Source: CAYPHA01 sp964410215 (GTDB lineage: Bacteria; Calditrichota; Calditrichia; Calditrichales; CAYPHA01). From it: 41,606 nucleotides of DNA. Below, piece after piece: positions 9,488 through 17,795 of the stretch. Within the stretch, counting starts at the first letter, position 1. The number at the start of each line of letters is the position of its first letter. The DNA lies in contig CAYPHA010000039.1 of assembly GCA_964410215.1 (NCBI GenBank), positions 1-41,606 of the forward strand. Direction: 5' to 3'. The translations under genes were made by a program, and so were the position numbers. Below the pieces are notes generated by a model. The model was not told the DNA's origin. It did no database searches and worked only from the letters and a program-made list of their open reading frames with translations.

Positions 9488-10641
9488 AAAAAAATAAAAT
9501 CGATCTTGTTTTAGCTGTCTGCATCACCATACTGATCATGTTCGGACTGGTCATGGTATTTGGTGCCAGTTCCATCATGGCGAACACGATTTTTGGTTCC
9601 CTGACCCATTTTTTCAGGAAACAGGTTCTCTGGGCGCTGGTGACGATCGGTTTGATGATTTTTGTTTCCAAAGTGGATTACCGGATTATTAAGAAGGACG
9701 GGCGTCCGATAGCATTGCTCCTGCTTTCAATTCTCTTATTGTTCGGCCTCTTTTTTCTGGGTAAAGAAATAAACGGGGCAAAACGCTGGTATTCGCTCGG
9801 TTTCATTAATTTTCAGCCTTCAGAACTGGCCAGACTTTCGCTGATCATCTACCTGGCTTATGCACTTTCGGGTATGGGGCACCGGATAACACATTTTAAA
9901 GAAGGTCTTTTGCCGAAATTAATACTTATTACGTTTGTTCTCGTGCCGGTTCTTCTTCAGCCTGATATGAGTACATCCCTGATGATTGCCCTTGTGGCGA
10001 TGGTGATGCTGTACCTCTCCGGAGCACATCTCAGGCACCTGACAGCCGTTGTGCTTCCTATCATTCCCGTATTAGTATTCATCATGCAGAGGAACAGCTA
10101 TCAGTGGCAAAGGATCATTAACTGGCTCGCAAGTATACGCAATCCCCTGGAGGCTGCATACCAGGTAAAACAATCGATGATCGGACTCGGTCGGGGCGGT
10201 TGGACCGGTGTGGGAATTGGAGAAAGCAAACAGAAATTTTTCTTTCTTCCGGATTCACACACTGATTTTATTTTTTCAATTATCGGTGAAGAATTTGGAT
10301 TTATCGGTACGAGCATTGTGCTCTTTTTATTTATCATAATACTCTTCCGCGGTATGCGGCTTGCCAAAATAACAAAAGATCCTTTCGGTCAGTTACTTGC
10401 AGCCGGCATCACAGCGAATATTGTACTGTATGCACTGATTAACACGGCTGTGGTATCCAATATGGCTCCCGCTACGGGTCTGCCTATGCCTTTCATTAGT
10501 TATGGTGGTTCTCATATGGTATTCCTCGGCATTAGTGCCGGTATTCTGTTGAATATTTCAAGGCATAGCGGTACGCAGAGCTGGGAAGAGTTTCGTAACC
10601 AGCGGGAAACATTATCAAAAACAGTTATCGAGTCCGATTAA
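9484..10641 (+). CDS. ftsW: Septal peptidoglycan glycosyltransferase FtsW (SEDS family)
   Basis: A SEDS-family membrane protein (385 aa, about ten transmembrane segments) that polymerises lipid II at the septum with FtsI. Family motifs are the periplasmic-loop AKRWYSLGFINFQPSELARL, HTDFIFSIIGEEFGFIG, and PATGLPMPFISYGGSHM near the C-terminus. It is distinguished from the second SEDS gene of the window (rodA, 17796-19019) by its place between murD and murG. It overlaps murD by 4 nt and is separated from murG by a single base. Confidence 0.96.
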   Translation: MKKNKIDLVLAVCITILIMFGLVMVFGASSIMANTIFGSLTHFFRKQVLWALVTIGLMIFVSKVDYRIIKKDGRPIALLLLSILLLFGLFFLGKEINGAKRWYSLGFINFQPSELARLSLIIYLAYALSGMGHRITHFKEGLLPKLILITFVLVPVLLQPDMSTSLMIALVAMVMLYLSGAHLRHLTAVVLPIIPVLVFIMQRNSYQWQRIINWLASIRNPLEAAYQVKQSMIGLGRGGWTGVGIGESKQKFFFLPDSHTDFIFSIIGEEFGFIGTSIVLFLFIIILFRGMRLAKITKDPFGQLLAAGITANIVLYALINTAVVSNMAPATGLPMPFISYGGSHMVFLGISAGILLNISRHSGTQSWEEFRNQRETLSKTVIESD

Positions 10642-10642
10642 T

Positions 10643-11767
10643 ATGGCATCACCACTCAAAGTCGTTTTTGCAGGAGGAGGAACCGGGGGGCATTTATATC
10701 CGGCTCTGAATTTGGCCGCTGCCATGGAAGAACGCTGGGATGTTCTCATACGGTTTTTCGGCACGAAACGAGGTATAGAAAACCGCAAGGTGCCGGAAGC
10801 AGGATATGAATTGATTCATATACCGGTTGCCGGTTTTCAACGGCGCCTGACAATACAAAATGTGAGTTTTCCTTTTAAACTCTGGAAGAGTATGCGGATT
10901 TGTAAACAGTACCTGAAAGCTTTTCAGCCTGATGTCGTCATTGGAACAGGCGGATATGTTATGGGACCCGTTTTGCGAACGGCTGTCCGGCTTGGAATTC
11001 CGGTTGTTTTGCAGGAACAAAACAGCTATCCGGGGGTTACGACACGGATGTTGTCAGCAGATGCAGATCTGGTTTTTGTCGCTTATGATGAAAGCCTCCC
11101 CTATATAAAATCTGACCATGCCGTCGTATCCGGAAATCCTGTTTTTTTCAAGCCGGTGAAAGCAACGGACAAAGACCTGTTACATTCTTTCGGTCTGTCG
11201 GAAAACCATAAAGTCGTTCTCGTATCTGGTGGAAGTCAGGGCTCGGCACATATCAATGAGGTAGTTGCGGATATTCTTTCAAATGACGGCTTAGCGGAGG
11301 ACTATCAATTACTGTGGCAGACCGGTGAACAGCACTATCAGACATACAAAGATTTTGTAGATCAGCTCAAAGATGTACATGTTTCGGTTCGGCCATTTAT
11401 CGACCGGATGCACGAAGCCTATCAGATTGCAGCGTTTGCGGTTTGCCGGGCCGGAGCGATGACCCTGTCCGAATTGATGATGTATGGTGTACCATCCATT
11501 CTGGTACCGTTTCCTTATGCAGCCGGTGATCATCAGTTTAAAAATGCGCAGACCGTTTCCAAAAAAGGCGGAGCCGTCGTTGTGCGCGATGATAACAGAC
11601 TTGCAGATAACCTTAAAACACAATGGCAGGCATTTATACAGGGGAATGTGGATCTGGAAGCTATGAAAAAGGCTGTAAAAAGCATGCGGAAGGCGGATAG
11701 CGTTTCCCTGATTCTGGATGAAATCAGGAACATGTTGATCACAAAGAACCGTTGGCCATTACTGTAA
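10643..11767 (+). CDS. murG: UDP-N-acetylglucosamine--lipid I N-acetylglucosaminyltransferase MurG
   Basis: MurG is the peripheral-membrane GT-B glycosyltransferase that converts lipid I to lipid II on the cytoplasmic face. The first glycine-rich motif GGGTGGH is at residues 11-17; the second, VSGGSQGSAHINE, opens the C-terminal domain near residue 194. CRAGAMTLSELMMYGVPSILVPFPYAAGDHQ, the UDP-GlcNAc-binding stretch, is near 272-302 (quoted motifs: CRAGAMTLSE and PFPYAAGDHQ). Length is 374 aa, slightly above E. coli. It lies one base after ftsW and 21 nt before murC, with only weak Shine-Dalgarno signals at both. Confidence 0.96.
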   Translation: MASPLKVVFAGGGTGGHLYPALNLAAAMEERWDVLIRFFGTKRGIENRKVPEAGYELIHIPVAGFQRRLTIQNVSFPFKLWKSMRICKQYLKAFQPDVVIGTGGYVMGPVLRTAVRLGIPVVLQEQNSYPGVTTRMLSADADLVFVAYDESLPYIKSDHAVVSGNPVFFKPVKATDKDLLHSFGLSENHKVVLVSGGSQGSAHINEVVADILSNDGLAEDYQLLWQTGEQHYQTYKDFVDQLKDVHVSVRPFIDRMHEAYQIAAFAVCRAGAMTLSELMMYGVPSILVPFPYAAGDHQFKNAQTVSKKGGAVVVRDDNRLADNLKTQWQAFIQGNVDLEAMKKAVKSMRKADSVSLILDEIRNMLITKNRWPLL

Positions 11768-11788
11768 CGAATGAATTGACAACAGAAT

Positions 11789-13177
11789 ATGAGTATTTAC
11801 AACCAAAAAAAACGATTTCATTTTATCGGCATCGGTGGTGTCGGTATGAGTGGTCTGGCCGATATCCTGATTGAGATGGGGCATACCGTCACCGGATCGG
11901 ATCGTCAGCGATCCGCCCTGACGGATTATCTGTCACAGCGTGGCGTACGGTTCTTTGAAGGCCATGATGCATCACATGTGGGAGATAACGATTTTGTAGT
12001 ATACAGTTCAGCAATTCCGCGTAATAATCCGGAGTTGATCGCGGCAAAGAAAAGGGAGATTCCTCTGATTCGCCGGGCTGATTTACTCGGCCAGTTTATG
12101 TTGCGAAAGCTGGGAATCGCCGTGGCGGGCACGCATGGTAAAACAACCACCACGTCCATGACAGGAGAGGTTCTGATCGATGCCGGTCTGGATCCAACAG
12201 TCATCGTCGGCGGACGTATGCAGAACACGTTGACAAATGCCAGGCTGGGAAACAGTGATCTGCTGGTTACGGAAGCGGATGAATATGACCGGTCCTTTTT
12301 AACATTGTATCCGCGAATCAGTGTTCTGACCTCGCTGGAAAAGGATCATCTCGATATTTACGAAAATCTGGATGATTTGCTGAATACGTTTACCCGCTTT
12401 GCGAATCAGACTTCTTTTGATGGCGTGGTTATCTTATACAACGGAGATGAAAATCTTAAAAAAATTCAAACCCGGATAGAACGTACAACCATGACCTATG
12501 GTTTAGATGAATCGTCTGACTGTATGGCGACGGATCTTCAGTTTACGCAGGGTTCCTCTTCCTTTGATGTTATGTACCGGAAGAAGGCGCTGGGCAATAT
12601 TGAACTGGCTGTTCCGGGAAAACACAATGTGCTGAATGCGCTGGCAACCATCACGGTATGCATGGAACTGGATATTCCGTTTGAGCGGATAAAACAGGGA
12701 CTGGAAAAATTCAGGGGTGTCGAACGACGATTTGAACGCAAGGGAGAGGTGAATGACGTGTTGTTCTTTGATGACTATGCGCATCATCCCTCAGAGGTCA
12801 GGGCGACGATTGAGGCGGCCCGGAACGGCTGGAACCGCAGGCTGGTTGCCGTTTTTCAACCGCACCTCTATTCACGGACTCGTGATTTTTACAGGGAATT
12901 TGCAGAAGAACTGGTCCTGGCCGATGAGGTGATCCTGGCTGAAATTTATCCGGCACGGGAGGAACCCATACCGGGAGTTACTTCCGATATGATTGAACAG
13001 GAGATGAAAGTCCGTGGTTTTAACAAAGTGACACGTGTAAACGACCTGACTGAACTTGCCGGAACCATTACGGAACATATTAAACCCGGTGACCTTGTTA
13101 TAACCATGGGGGCCGGGGATATCTGGCAGTCCGGAGAAGAGGCCGTTAAACGCTATTCAAATGAAATGAAATCATGA
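11789..13177 (+). CDS. murC: UDP-N-acetylmuramate--L-alanine ligase MurC
   Basis: MurC adds the first stem-peptide residue, L-Ala, to UDP-MurNAc. The N-terminal GIGGVGMSGLADIL motif (about 14-27) binds UDP, the ATP loop AGTHGKTTTTSM has Lys at 118, and EADEYDRSFL, HHPSEVRATI and FQPHLYSRTRDF are family signatures. Length (462 aa) is normal. In many genomes murB and/or ddl follow murC; here ftsQ follows directly with a 4-nt ATGA overlap, so those two steps must be encoded elsewhere. Confidence 0.96.
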   Translation: MSIYNQKKRFHFIGIGGVGMSGLADILIEMGHTVTGSDRQRSALTDYLSQRGVRFFEGHDASHVGDNDFVVYSSAIPRNNPELIAAKKREIPLIRRADLLGQFMLRKLGIAVAGTHGKTTTTSMTGEVLIDAGLDPTVIVGGRMQNTLTNARLGNSDLLVTEADEYDRSFLTLYPRISVLTSLEKDHLDIYENLDDLLNTFTRFANQTSFDGVVILYNGDENLKKIQTRIERTTMTYGLDESSDCMATDLQFTQGSSSFDVMYRKKALGNIELAVPGKHNVLNALATITVCMELDIPFERIKQGLEKFRGVERRFERKGEVNDVLFFDDYAHHPSEVRATIEAARNGWNRRLVAVFQPHLYSRTRDFYREFAEELVLADEVILAEIYPAREEPIPGVTSDMIEQEMKVRGFNKVTRVNDLTELAGTITEHIKPGDLVITMGAGDIWQSGEEAVKRYSNEMKS

Positions 13178-13950
13178 ATAAAAGAAGAAAAAAGAAAAAG
13201 TCGTTCCGGTCATTTTTCCTTTACCTGCTGATGCTTGTACTATTGACGACTGGCGCACTTGGTTACAAGACGCTCGACCGGTATTTACAGCATTCAATGA
13301 CGACGTTTCGTCTCGATGATATCGAACTTAAAGGTAACCATATTATCACGAAGGAACAGGTACTGAATTTGTGTGGCCTGGAAGAAGGGGGAGAATTACT
13401 GAAAGTGAAACCGGTGGATGTGGTTAATCAATTATTGCCTTCACCTTATATTAAATCGGCCAGTGTCGTCCGCAGTCTGCCGTCGCGACTGCGAATTGTG
13501 ATTGATGAACGAAAACCGGTGGCCTTTATTCATGGGAATGGTCTTAACCTGATTGATGATGGCGGTGTTCTGATTCCGGTACCACCATCCAATATCCGCT
13601 GGGATCTTCCCTATATAAGCGGTATTGACGGACCGATTGGCGAATTGGGTAAAACAACAGTTTCCGAAGAGGCTTTGAAAGCGGTAGAGGTTCTTAATTA
13701 TCTGGAATTTATGAAGTCACCGGTCATTGATCTTGTTTCTGAGATTAAAATGGCCGGTATGCGTGAGATACAGATGCGCTTAATTCGGGGCGGAGCAAAA
13801 GTGTATATGAACAGGGAAACCTATCAGGAAAATATATATGTGCTGTCAAAGTATATCACCAGCTATCTGAACTGGGAAGCACTGGGCAGTATTGAATACC
13901 TGGATCTGCGTTTCAGGGATCAATTGATAAAAAAAGAACATAAGGGATGA
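13174..13950 (+). CDS. ftsQ: Cell division protein FtsQ (POTRA domain)
   Basis: FtsQ is a bitopic divisome scaffold that joins FtsL/FtsB to the septal synthase. The protein (258 aa) has a very basic cytoplasmic N-terminus (about residues 1-11), a single transmembrane segment (about 13-31), a POTRA domain (about 41-110: FRLDDIELKGNHIITKEQV through LRIVIDERKPVAFI) and an FtsQ beta-domain to the C-terminus. The order and 4-nt overlap with murC fit the dcw pattern. The last bases, including its TGA stop at 13948-13950, form one arm of a hairpin that competes with the hairpin over the ftsA ribosome-binding site. Confidence 0.92.
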   Translation: MNKRRKKKKSFRSFFLYLLMLVLLTTGALGYKTLDRYLQHSMTTFRLDDIELKGNHIITKEQVLNLCGLEEGGELLKVKPVDVVNQLLPSPYIKSASVVRSLPSRLRIVIDERKPVAFIHGNGLNLIDDGGVLIPVPPSNIRWDLPYISGIDGPIGELGKTTVSEEALKAVEVLNYLEFMKSPVIDLVSEIKMAGMREIQMRLIRGGAKVYMNRETYQENIYVLSKYITSYLNWEALGSIEYLDLRFRDQLIKKEHKG

Positions 13951-13969
13951 TATCCCCTTTTCGAAAGGG
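13942..13969 (+). promoter_or_regulatory. Mutually exclusive hairpins over the ftsA ribosome-binding site
   Basis: Hairpin B pairs CCCTTT (13955-13960) with AAAGGG (13964-13969) around a TCG loop. It buries AAAGGGA, the ftsA Shine-Dalgarno sequence, which ends 5 nt before the ATG at 13976. Hairpin A pairs AAGGGAT (13942-13948) with ATCCCCTT (13952-13959, one bulged C) and would free that site. The ftsQ stop codon lies in the arm and loop of hairpin A. Pairings are read from the sequence; a regulatory role (for example coupling of ftsA to ftsQ translation) is inference. Confidence 0.45.
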
Positions 13970-13975
13970 AACGAA

Positions 13976-15205
13976 ATGGCATCTGGAGAAATAATTGTCG
14001 GCCTTGATATCGGAACCACTAAAATTGCGGCTGTGGTCGGACGTCTGGATGAGAATAACCGCCTCAATATAATCGGCGTCGGTCAGACCGAATCTCAGGG
14101 TCTTCGCAGAGGAGTAGTGATAAACATACAGAAAACGGTTGAATCGATTCAGAAGGCAATTGAACAGGCAGAAATGATGGCCGGACACAAAATAACACAG
14201 GTTTACGCGGGGATTGCCGGGGATCATATTCGGTCCATAAACAGCAAGGGCGTTATTGCCGTAAGCAGCAAGGACAATATTATCACCCAGGCTGATGTCG
14301 ACAGGGTTATCGGTGCTGCAAAGGCAATTGCGTTACCTATGGACCGGGAAATTCTTCATGTGCTTCCACAGGAATACGCCGTGGATGACCAGGATGGTAT
14401 CAAGAGCCCGGTAGGTATGGCGGGTGTGCGTCTGGAGGCGGAGGTACACATTGTCACTGCGGCTGCCGCATCAGCTCATAATATCGTGAACTGCATTCAT
14501 GATGCCGGATATGATGTTGCTGATATTGTGCTGGAACCCTATGCTTCCAGCCTTGCTGTACTGGATGGAGATGAACGGGATCTTGGTGTCTGCATCATCG
14601 ATATCGGGGGCGGTACAACGGATATTGCCATATTTTTTGATGGAAGTATCCGGTTTACCTCTGTGTTGGGGCTTGGCGGACAGCATGTCACGTCGGATCT
14701 TTCCCAGGGCTTACGCACGCCCATGGAGCAGGCTGAAGATATTAAAAAACGATATGGACTCGCGCTGCAAACGCTTCTGGAAAAGGATGAACTGATTCAG
14801 GTACCGGGTGTTGGCGGCAGGGCTCCCAGGGAAATTTCCAGGAGTGTCCTTTCCGCCATCATTCAACCCAGGATGGAAGAAATGTTTCAGCTGGCTCTCA
14901 GGGAAATTGAACAGAGCGATGTGTTTGATTACCTGGGTGCCGGTGTGGTGCTGACGGGCGGTGCTTCTCTTCTGGAAGGTACCGTTGAACTGGCTGAACG
15001 GGTAATGGGACTTCCGGTGAAATTGGGAATACCCGTAGCCGGCGGCGGACTGGTGGAGTCGGTAAAAAGTCCGGTATATGCGACCGGCGTCGGACTCATC
15101 CACTATGCACTGAAACATGGAGATAATGTGGTTTCTGATGATGGTGTCGGTTTTTTATGGATTCTGGAGAGACTGCGCAATGTATTTGATAATCTATTTA
15201 AATAA
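13976..15205 (+). CDS. ftsA: Cell division protein FtsA
   Basis: FtsA is an actin-like ATPase that tethers FtsZ filaments to the inner membrane. The phosphate-1 motif GLDIGTTKIAAVVG is at residues 9-22, the 1C domain follows at about 85-165, phosphate-2 IDIGGGTTDIAIF is near 206-218, and the adenosine motif VVLTGGASLLEG is near 322-333. The last residues (WILERLRNVFDNLFK) form the amphipathic membrane-targeting helix. Length is 409 aa. AAAGGGA lies at proper spacing before the ATG but inside a possible hairpin. ftsZ follows after 21 nt. Confidence 0.97.
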   Translation: MASGEIIVGLDIGTTKIAAVVGRLDENNRLNIIGVGQTESQGLRRGVVINIQKTVESIQKAIEQAEMMAGHKITQVYAGIAGDHIRSINSKGVIAVSSKDNIITQADVDRVIGAAKAIALPMDREILHVLPQEYAVDDQDGIKSPVGMAGVRLEAEVHIVTAAAASAHNIVNCIHDAGYDVADIVLEPYASSLAVLDGDERDLGVCIIDIGGGTTDIAIFFDGSIRFTSVLGLGGQHVTSDLSQGLRTPMEQAEDIKKRYGLALQTLLEKDELIQVPGVGGRAPREISRSVLSAIIQPRMEEMFQLALREIEQSDVFDYLGAGVVLTGGASLLEGTVELAERVMGLPVKLGIPVAGGGLVESVKSPVYATGVGLIHYALKHGDNVVSDDGVGFLWILERLRNVFDNLFK

Positions 15206-15226
15206 TCAGTAAAACGGGAGAACAGG

Positions 15227-16426
15227 ATGATTCAGTTTGACACAACTGCTGAACAATCAGCAAAGATTAAGGTCGTTGGAGTAGGCGGTGCCGGTGGTAA
15301 CGCCATCAACGGTATGATCGCTGACGGTCTGACAGGTGTTGAATTTATTGCCATTAACACGGATGCTCAGGACCTGGAGGAAAATCGTGCATCGAGTAAA
15401 ATTCAGATTGGTAAGGCGCTAACGAAGGGGCTGGGTGCCGGTGCTAATCCTGATATCGGTATGCGTGCTATTGAGGAAGACAAGGAACTGGTCATAAACG
15501 CCCTCAGTGGCGCGGACATGGTATTTGTTACCTGTGGCATGGGAGGGGGTACCGGGACCGGGGCAGCTCCGATTGTAGCGGAAGTAGCGAAAGATATCGG
15601 TGCGTTAACCGTTGCTATTACCACGATGCCCTTCACCTTTGAGGGACCGATCCGCTTGCGGAATGCCCACCGAGGACTCAATACGATGCGTGAACGGGTT
15701 GATACCATGCTGGTGATTCCTAATGACCGGATTTTTTCGATCATAGAAAAGAATACACCGGTCATGCAGGCCTTCAAGGTGGTAGATTCGATACTCATTG
15801 AAGCAACGCGAAGTATTTCCGATCTGATAAATGTACACGGCTACATTAATCTTGACTTTGCCGATATACGGACTATTATGCTGGGCATGGGTGATGCCCT
15901 GATGGGTTCCGGTATTGGCAGTGGCGAGAACCGCGCCGTGGCTGCCGCAGAACAGGCTATCACCAGTCCGCTTCTGGATGGTGCTGAGATCAGCGGAGCA
16001 CGTGGTGTTCTTATTAATATTACGGGCGGCGCGTCGTTAACCATGTTTGAAGTCGGTGAAGCGGCTACCCTTATACAACAGGCTTCCGGTGAAGGGGCCA
16101 ATGTCATCTGGGGTATGGTAATTGACGAAGATATGGATGAGGAAGTGCGTGTGACTGTGATTGCGACAGGATTCAACAATGAGGTCAGGCAGTCGGAAAT
16201 TCTGCAGAAATCAAAACACGAACCGGTAAAACGGCATGAATTTGCTCCGACCGATTTCAAGGAACTGGATAAGCCCACTTTCCGCAGGGAAAATAAGAGA
16301 GTGGATCCCCAGGAGGATGCAAAAGCCCGGATAAAAAATGTGTTTCCCATGGCTGAAAAGGAAGAAGTGCCCCAGGGGCCTCAAGATCTCGACGTTCCTG
16401 CTTTTTTAAGAAAACAAATGGACTAA
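15227..16426 (+). CDS. ftsZ: Cell division protein FtsZ
   Basis: FtsZ is the tubulin-like GTPase that forms the cytokinetic ring. The tubulin signature GGGTGTG is at residues 106-112, the N-terminal KVVGVGGAGGNAIN at about 16-29, and the synergy-loop motif NLDFADIRTIM near 205-215. After a charged linker (about 320-385) the conserved C-terminal peptide DLDVPAFLRKQMD ends the protein and should bind FtsA. The start is ATG at 15227 preceded by GGGAG. It is the last gene of the dcw run and is followed by a U-rich tract. Confidence 0.98.
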   Translation: MIQFDTTAEQSAKIKVVGVGGAGGNAINGMIADGLTGVEFIAINTDAQDLEENRASSKIQIGKALTKGLGAGANPDIGMRAIEEDKELVINALSGADMVFVTCGMGGGTGTGAAPIVAEVAKDIGALTVAITTMPFTFEGPIRLRNAHRGLNTMRERVDTMLVIPNDRIFSIIEKNTPVMQAFKVVDSILIEATRSISDLINVHGYINLDFADIRTIMLGMGDALMGSGIGSGENRAVAAAEQAITSPLLDGAEISGARGVLINITGGASLTMFEVGEAATLIQQASGEGANVIWGMVIDEDMDEEVRVTVIATGFNNEVRQSEILQKSKHEPVKRHEFAPTDFKELDKPTFRRENKRVDPQEDAKARIKNVFPMAEKEEVPQGPQDLDVPAFLRKQMD

Positions 16427-16429
16427 GAT

Positions 16430-16469
16430 AACGGTCTGCGATCCCGTTTACGGCCTCTTTTCTTTTTTT
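16430..16469 (+). terminator. Possible terminator after ftsZ
   Basis: Just past the ftsZ stop, AACGG (16430-16434) can pair with CCGTT (16444-16448), and the T-rich run TTTTCTTTTTTT at 16458-16469 follows after about nine bases. The stem is short and the T-run is not immediately adjacent. A wider pairing of TCCCGTTT (16442-16449) with AGACGGGA (16470-16477) is also possible. Termination here is likely from position and the T-run, but the hairpin is not a textbook one. Confidence 0.4.
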
Positions 16470-16640
16470 AGACGGGAGAAACGACAGGACGGTTCAGTAA
16501 TTTTTTTATTTTTCTACTTAATATTTTTGCGAGCCAGTCGAAGAAAATATGTGAAGATCACGATGATTGTATATAGAAAATCTTTTTAGCCGGATTAAAA
16601 TATCGGATGTTTCTGATTTTTATAAATAACTAATTGAGGT

Positions 16641-16871
16641 ATGAAAATGAATCACCATCATCTCTATTCGATCGATGATGCAGCTAAAAAGTTAGCAGTG
16701 AGCAAAGCTCTGATTTATAAGTTTATTAATATGGGGCTTGTTATTCCGGCAGAGAAAGATCCATCAAAACCGAAATTGACACCTTATGGCTTAAGGCGTC
16801 TTATGGATATCGTACAGATGTATGAACAGTCCTATTCACCCGAATCAATCGAATCGATCATTAACCGCTGA
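16641..16871 (+). CDS. Small MerR-like helix-turn-helix protein
   Basis: A 76-aa protein with LYSIDDAAKKLAVSKALIYK followed by FINMGLVIPA, which reads as a MerR/excisionase-type winged HTH (recognition helix about residues 20-32) with no effector or dimerisation domain. GAGGT lies just before the ATG (16641). A second ATG two codons on is also possible. The regulon is unknown. The gene stands alone between ftsZ and the 3' end of the shape operon, and its last 11 nt overlap the lipoprotein gene on the opposite strand. It could be a small DNA-binding regulator of either cluster, but nothing in the sequence shows which. Confidence 0.75.
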   Translation: MKMNHHHLYSIDDAAKKLAVSKALIYKFINMGLVIPAEKDPSKPKLTPYGLRRLMDIVQMYEQSYSPESIESIINR

Positions 16872-17721
16872 TCTTACCAAGAATCGTATTGGCCCTTTCT
16901 ACCAATTCGCTGTTCGGATAATCATTGAGCAGTCTTTCCAGCTCTTCGGCCGCCTTTGCGCGGTCGCCTTTTCTTAAATAACAAACACCCAGCTTGAATT
17001 GTGCGTCTGCATTTTTATTCGATTTGGGGAAAGTAAATACTTTTTCAAAATCAATAATGGCGGTATCATATTGTTTCAGGGCATAATGGCTTTCACCGAT
17101 CCAGAACTGGGCATTGTCCGCGAGAGAATGTGTGGTACTGGCTGAGAGAAGAGATTGGAATAACTGGATAGCCAGTTCATAATTGCGGTTTTCAAATGCG
17201 GATCGCGCCTCATCATAGCGTTCCTGATATTCCTCTGTGGAGACACTGCTCACCACTCCGCTGAAGCCGCTGGCAGAAGAAGTAGTCCCCCGCGTACCGA
17301 ATTCTTCCTGTTGTAACTGAATCTGTGCTTTCAGGTCCGCAATTTCAAGGTCTTTCTGACGCACCTCGCGTTCAAGCTTATCGATCTGATCTTCATACTT
17401 TTTTTTCTGTTCGCTCGACATGTCATCTGCCATGGCTGCAGCGGCAAGACTGCTGCTGCCAGCGCCCTGTTCTTTATTAAGAACTTCATCCTGATCCAGC
17501 AGTTTCAGTTTTTCGTCAGAATCCTCTTTCGGTGCCTGACGCTGAGCCGGTTCATCCTCTTCCTCTGTCGTTATACCGAGCAGGGCTTCTATATCCTGCA
17601 GTTCCTGATCCTGATCTGCCGATGAATCGGAATAGTCATCACCCTTTTTCGTACCTGCGCATCCAAAAATCAGAAAGGCGCTTAAAACCAGACCGATTAA
17701 TGATAGTAATATTCTACGCAT
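16861..17721 (-). CDS. YbgF/CpoB-like lipoprotein: coiled coil plus TPR repeats
   Basis: A 286-aa predicted lipoprotein. The signal peptide ends in LIFGC with the lipidated Cys at 21. An acidic low-complexity region (about 25-100) follows, then a coiled coil (about 105-140, KLEREVRQKDLEIADLKAQI) and three TPR-like repeats (about 165-286) of the YbgF type (NAQFWIGESHYALKQYDTAI; QFKLGVCYLRKGDRAKAAEE). CpoB/YbgF in E. coli links Tol-Pal and PBP1B during septation; no tol genes are near, so only a general envelope scaffold role is inferred. It has AGGAGG before its ATG and lies 74 nt behind rodA. Its 3' end overlaps the HTH gene tail-to-tail. Confidence 0.85.
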   Translation of the reverse strand: MRRILLSLIGLVLSAFLIFGCAGTKKGDDYSDSSADQDQELQDIEALLGITTEEEDEPAQRQAPKEDSDEKLKLLDQDEVLNKEQGAGSSSLAAAAMADDMSSEQKKKYEDQIDKLEREVRQKDLEIADLKAQIQLQQEEFGTRGTTSSASGFSGVVSSVSTEEYQERYDEARSAFENRNYELAIQLFQSLLSASTTHSLADNAQFWIGESHYALKQYDTAIIDFEKVFTFPKSNKNADAQFKLGVCYLRKGDRAKAAEELERLLNDYPNSELVERANTILGKISG

Positions 17722-17795
17722 TCTCTGCCTCCTGCTGTATATAAGATTCTAATTATTCTAAATTTATAAAGCGTCAAGCAACTTGTCAATCGATT

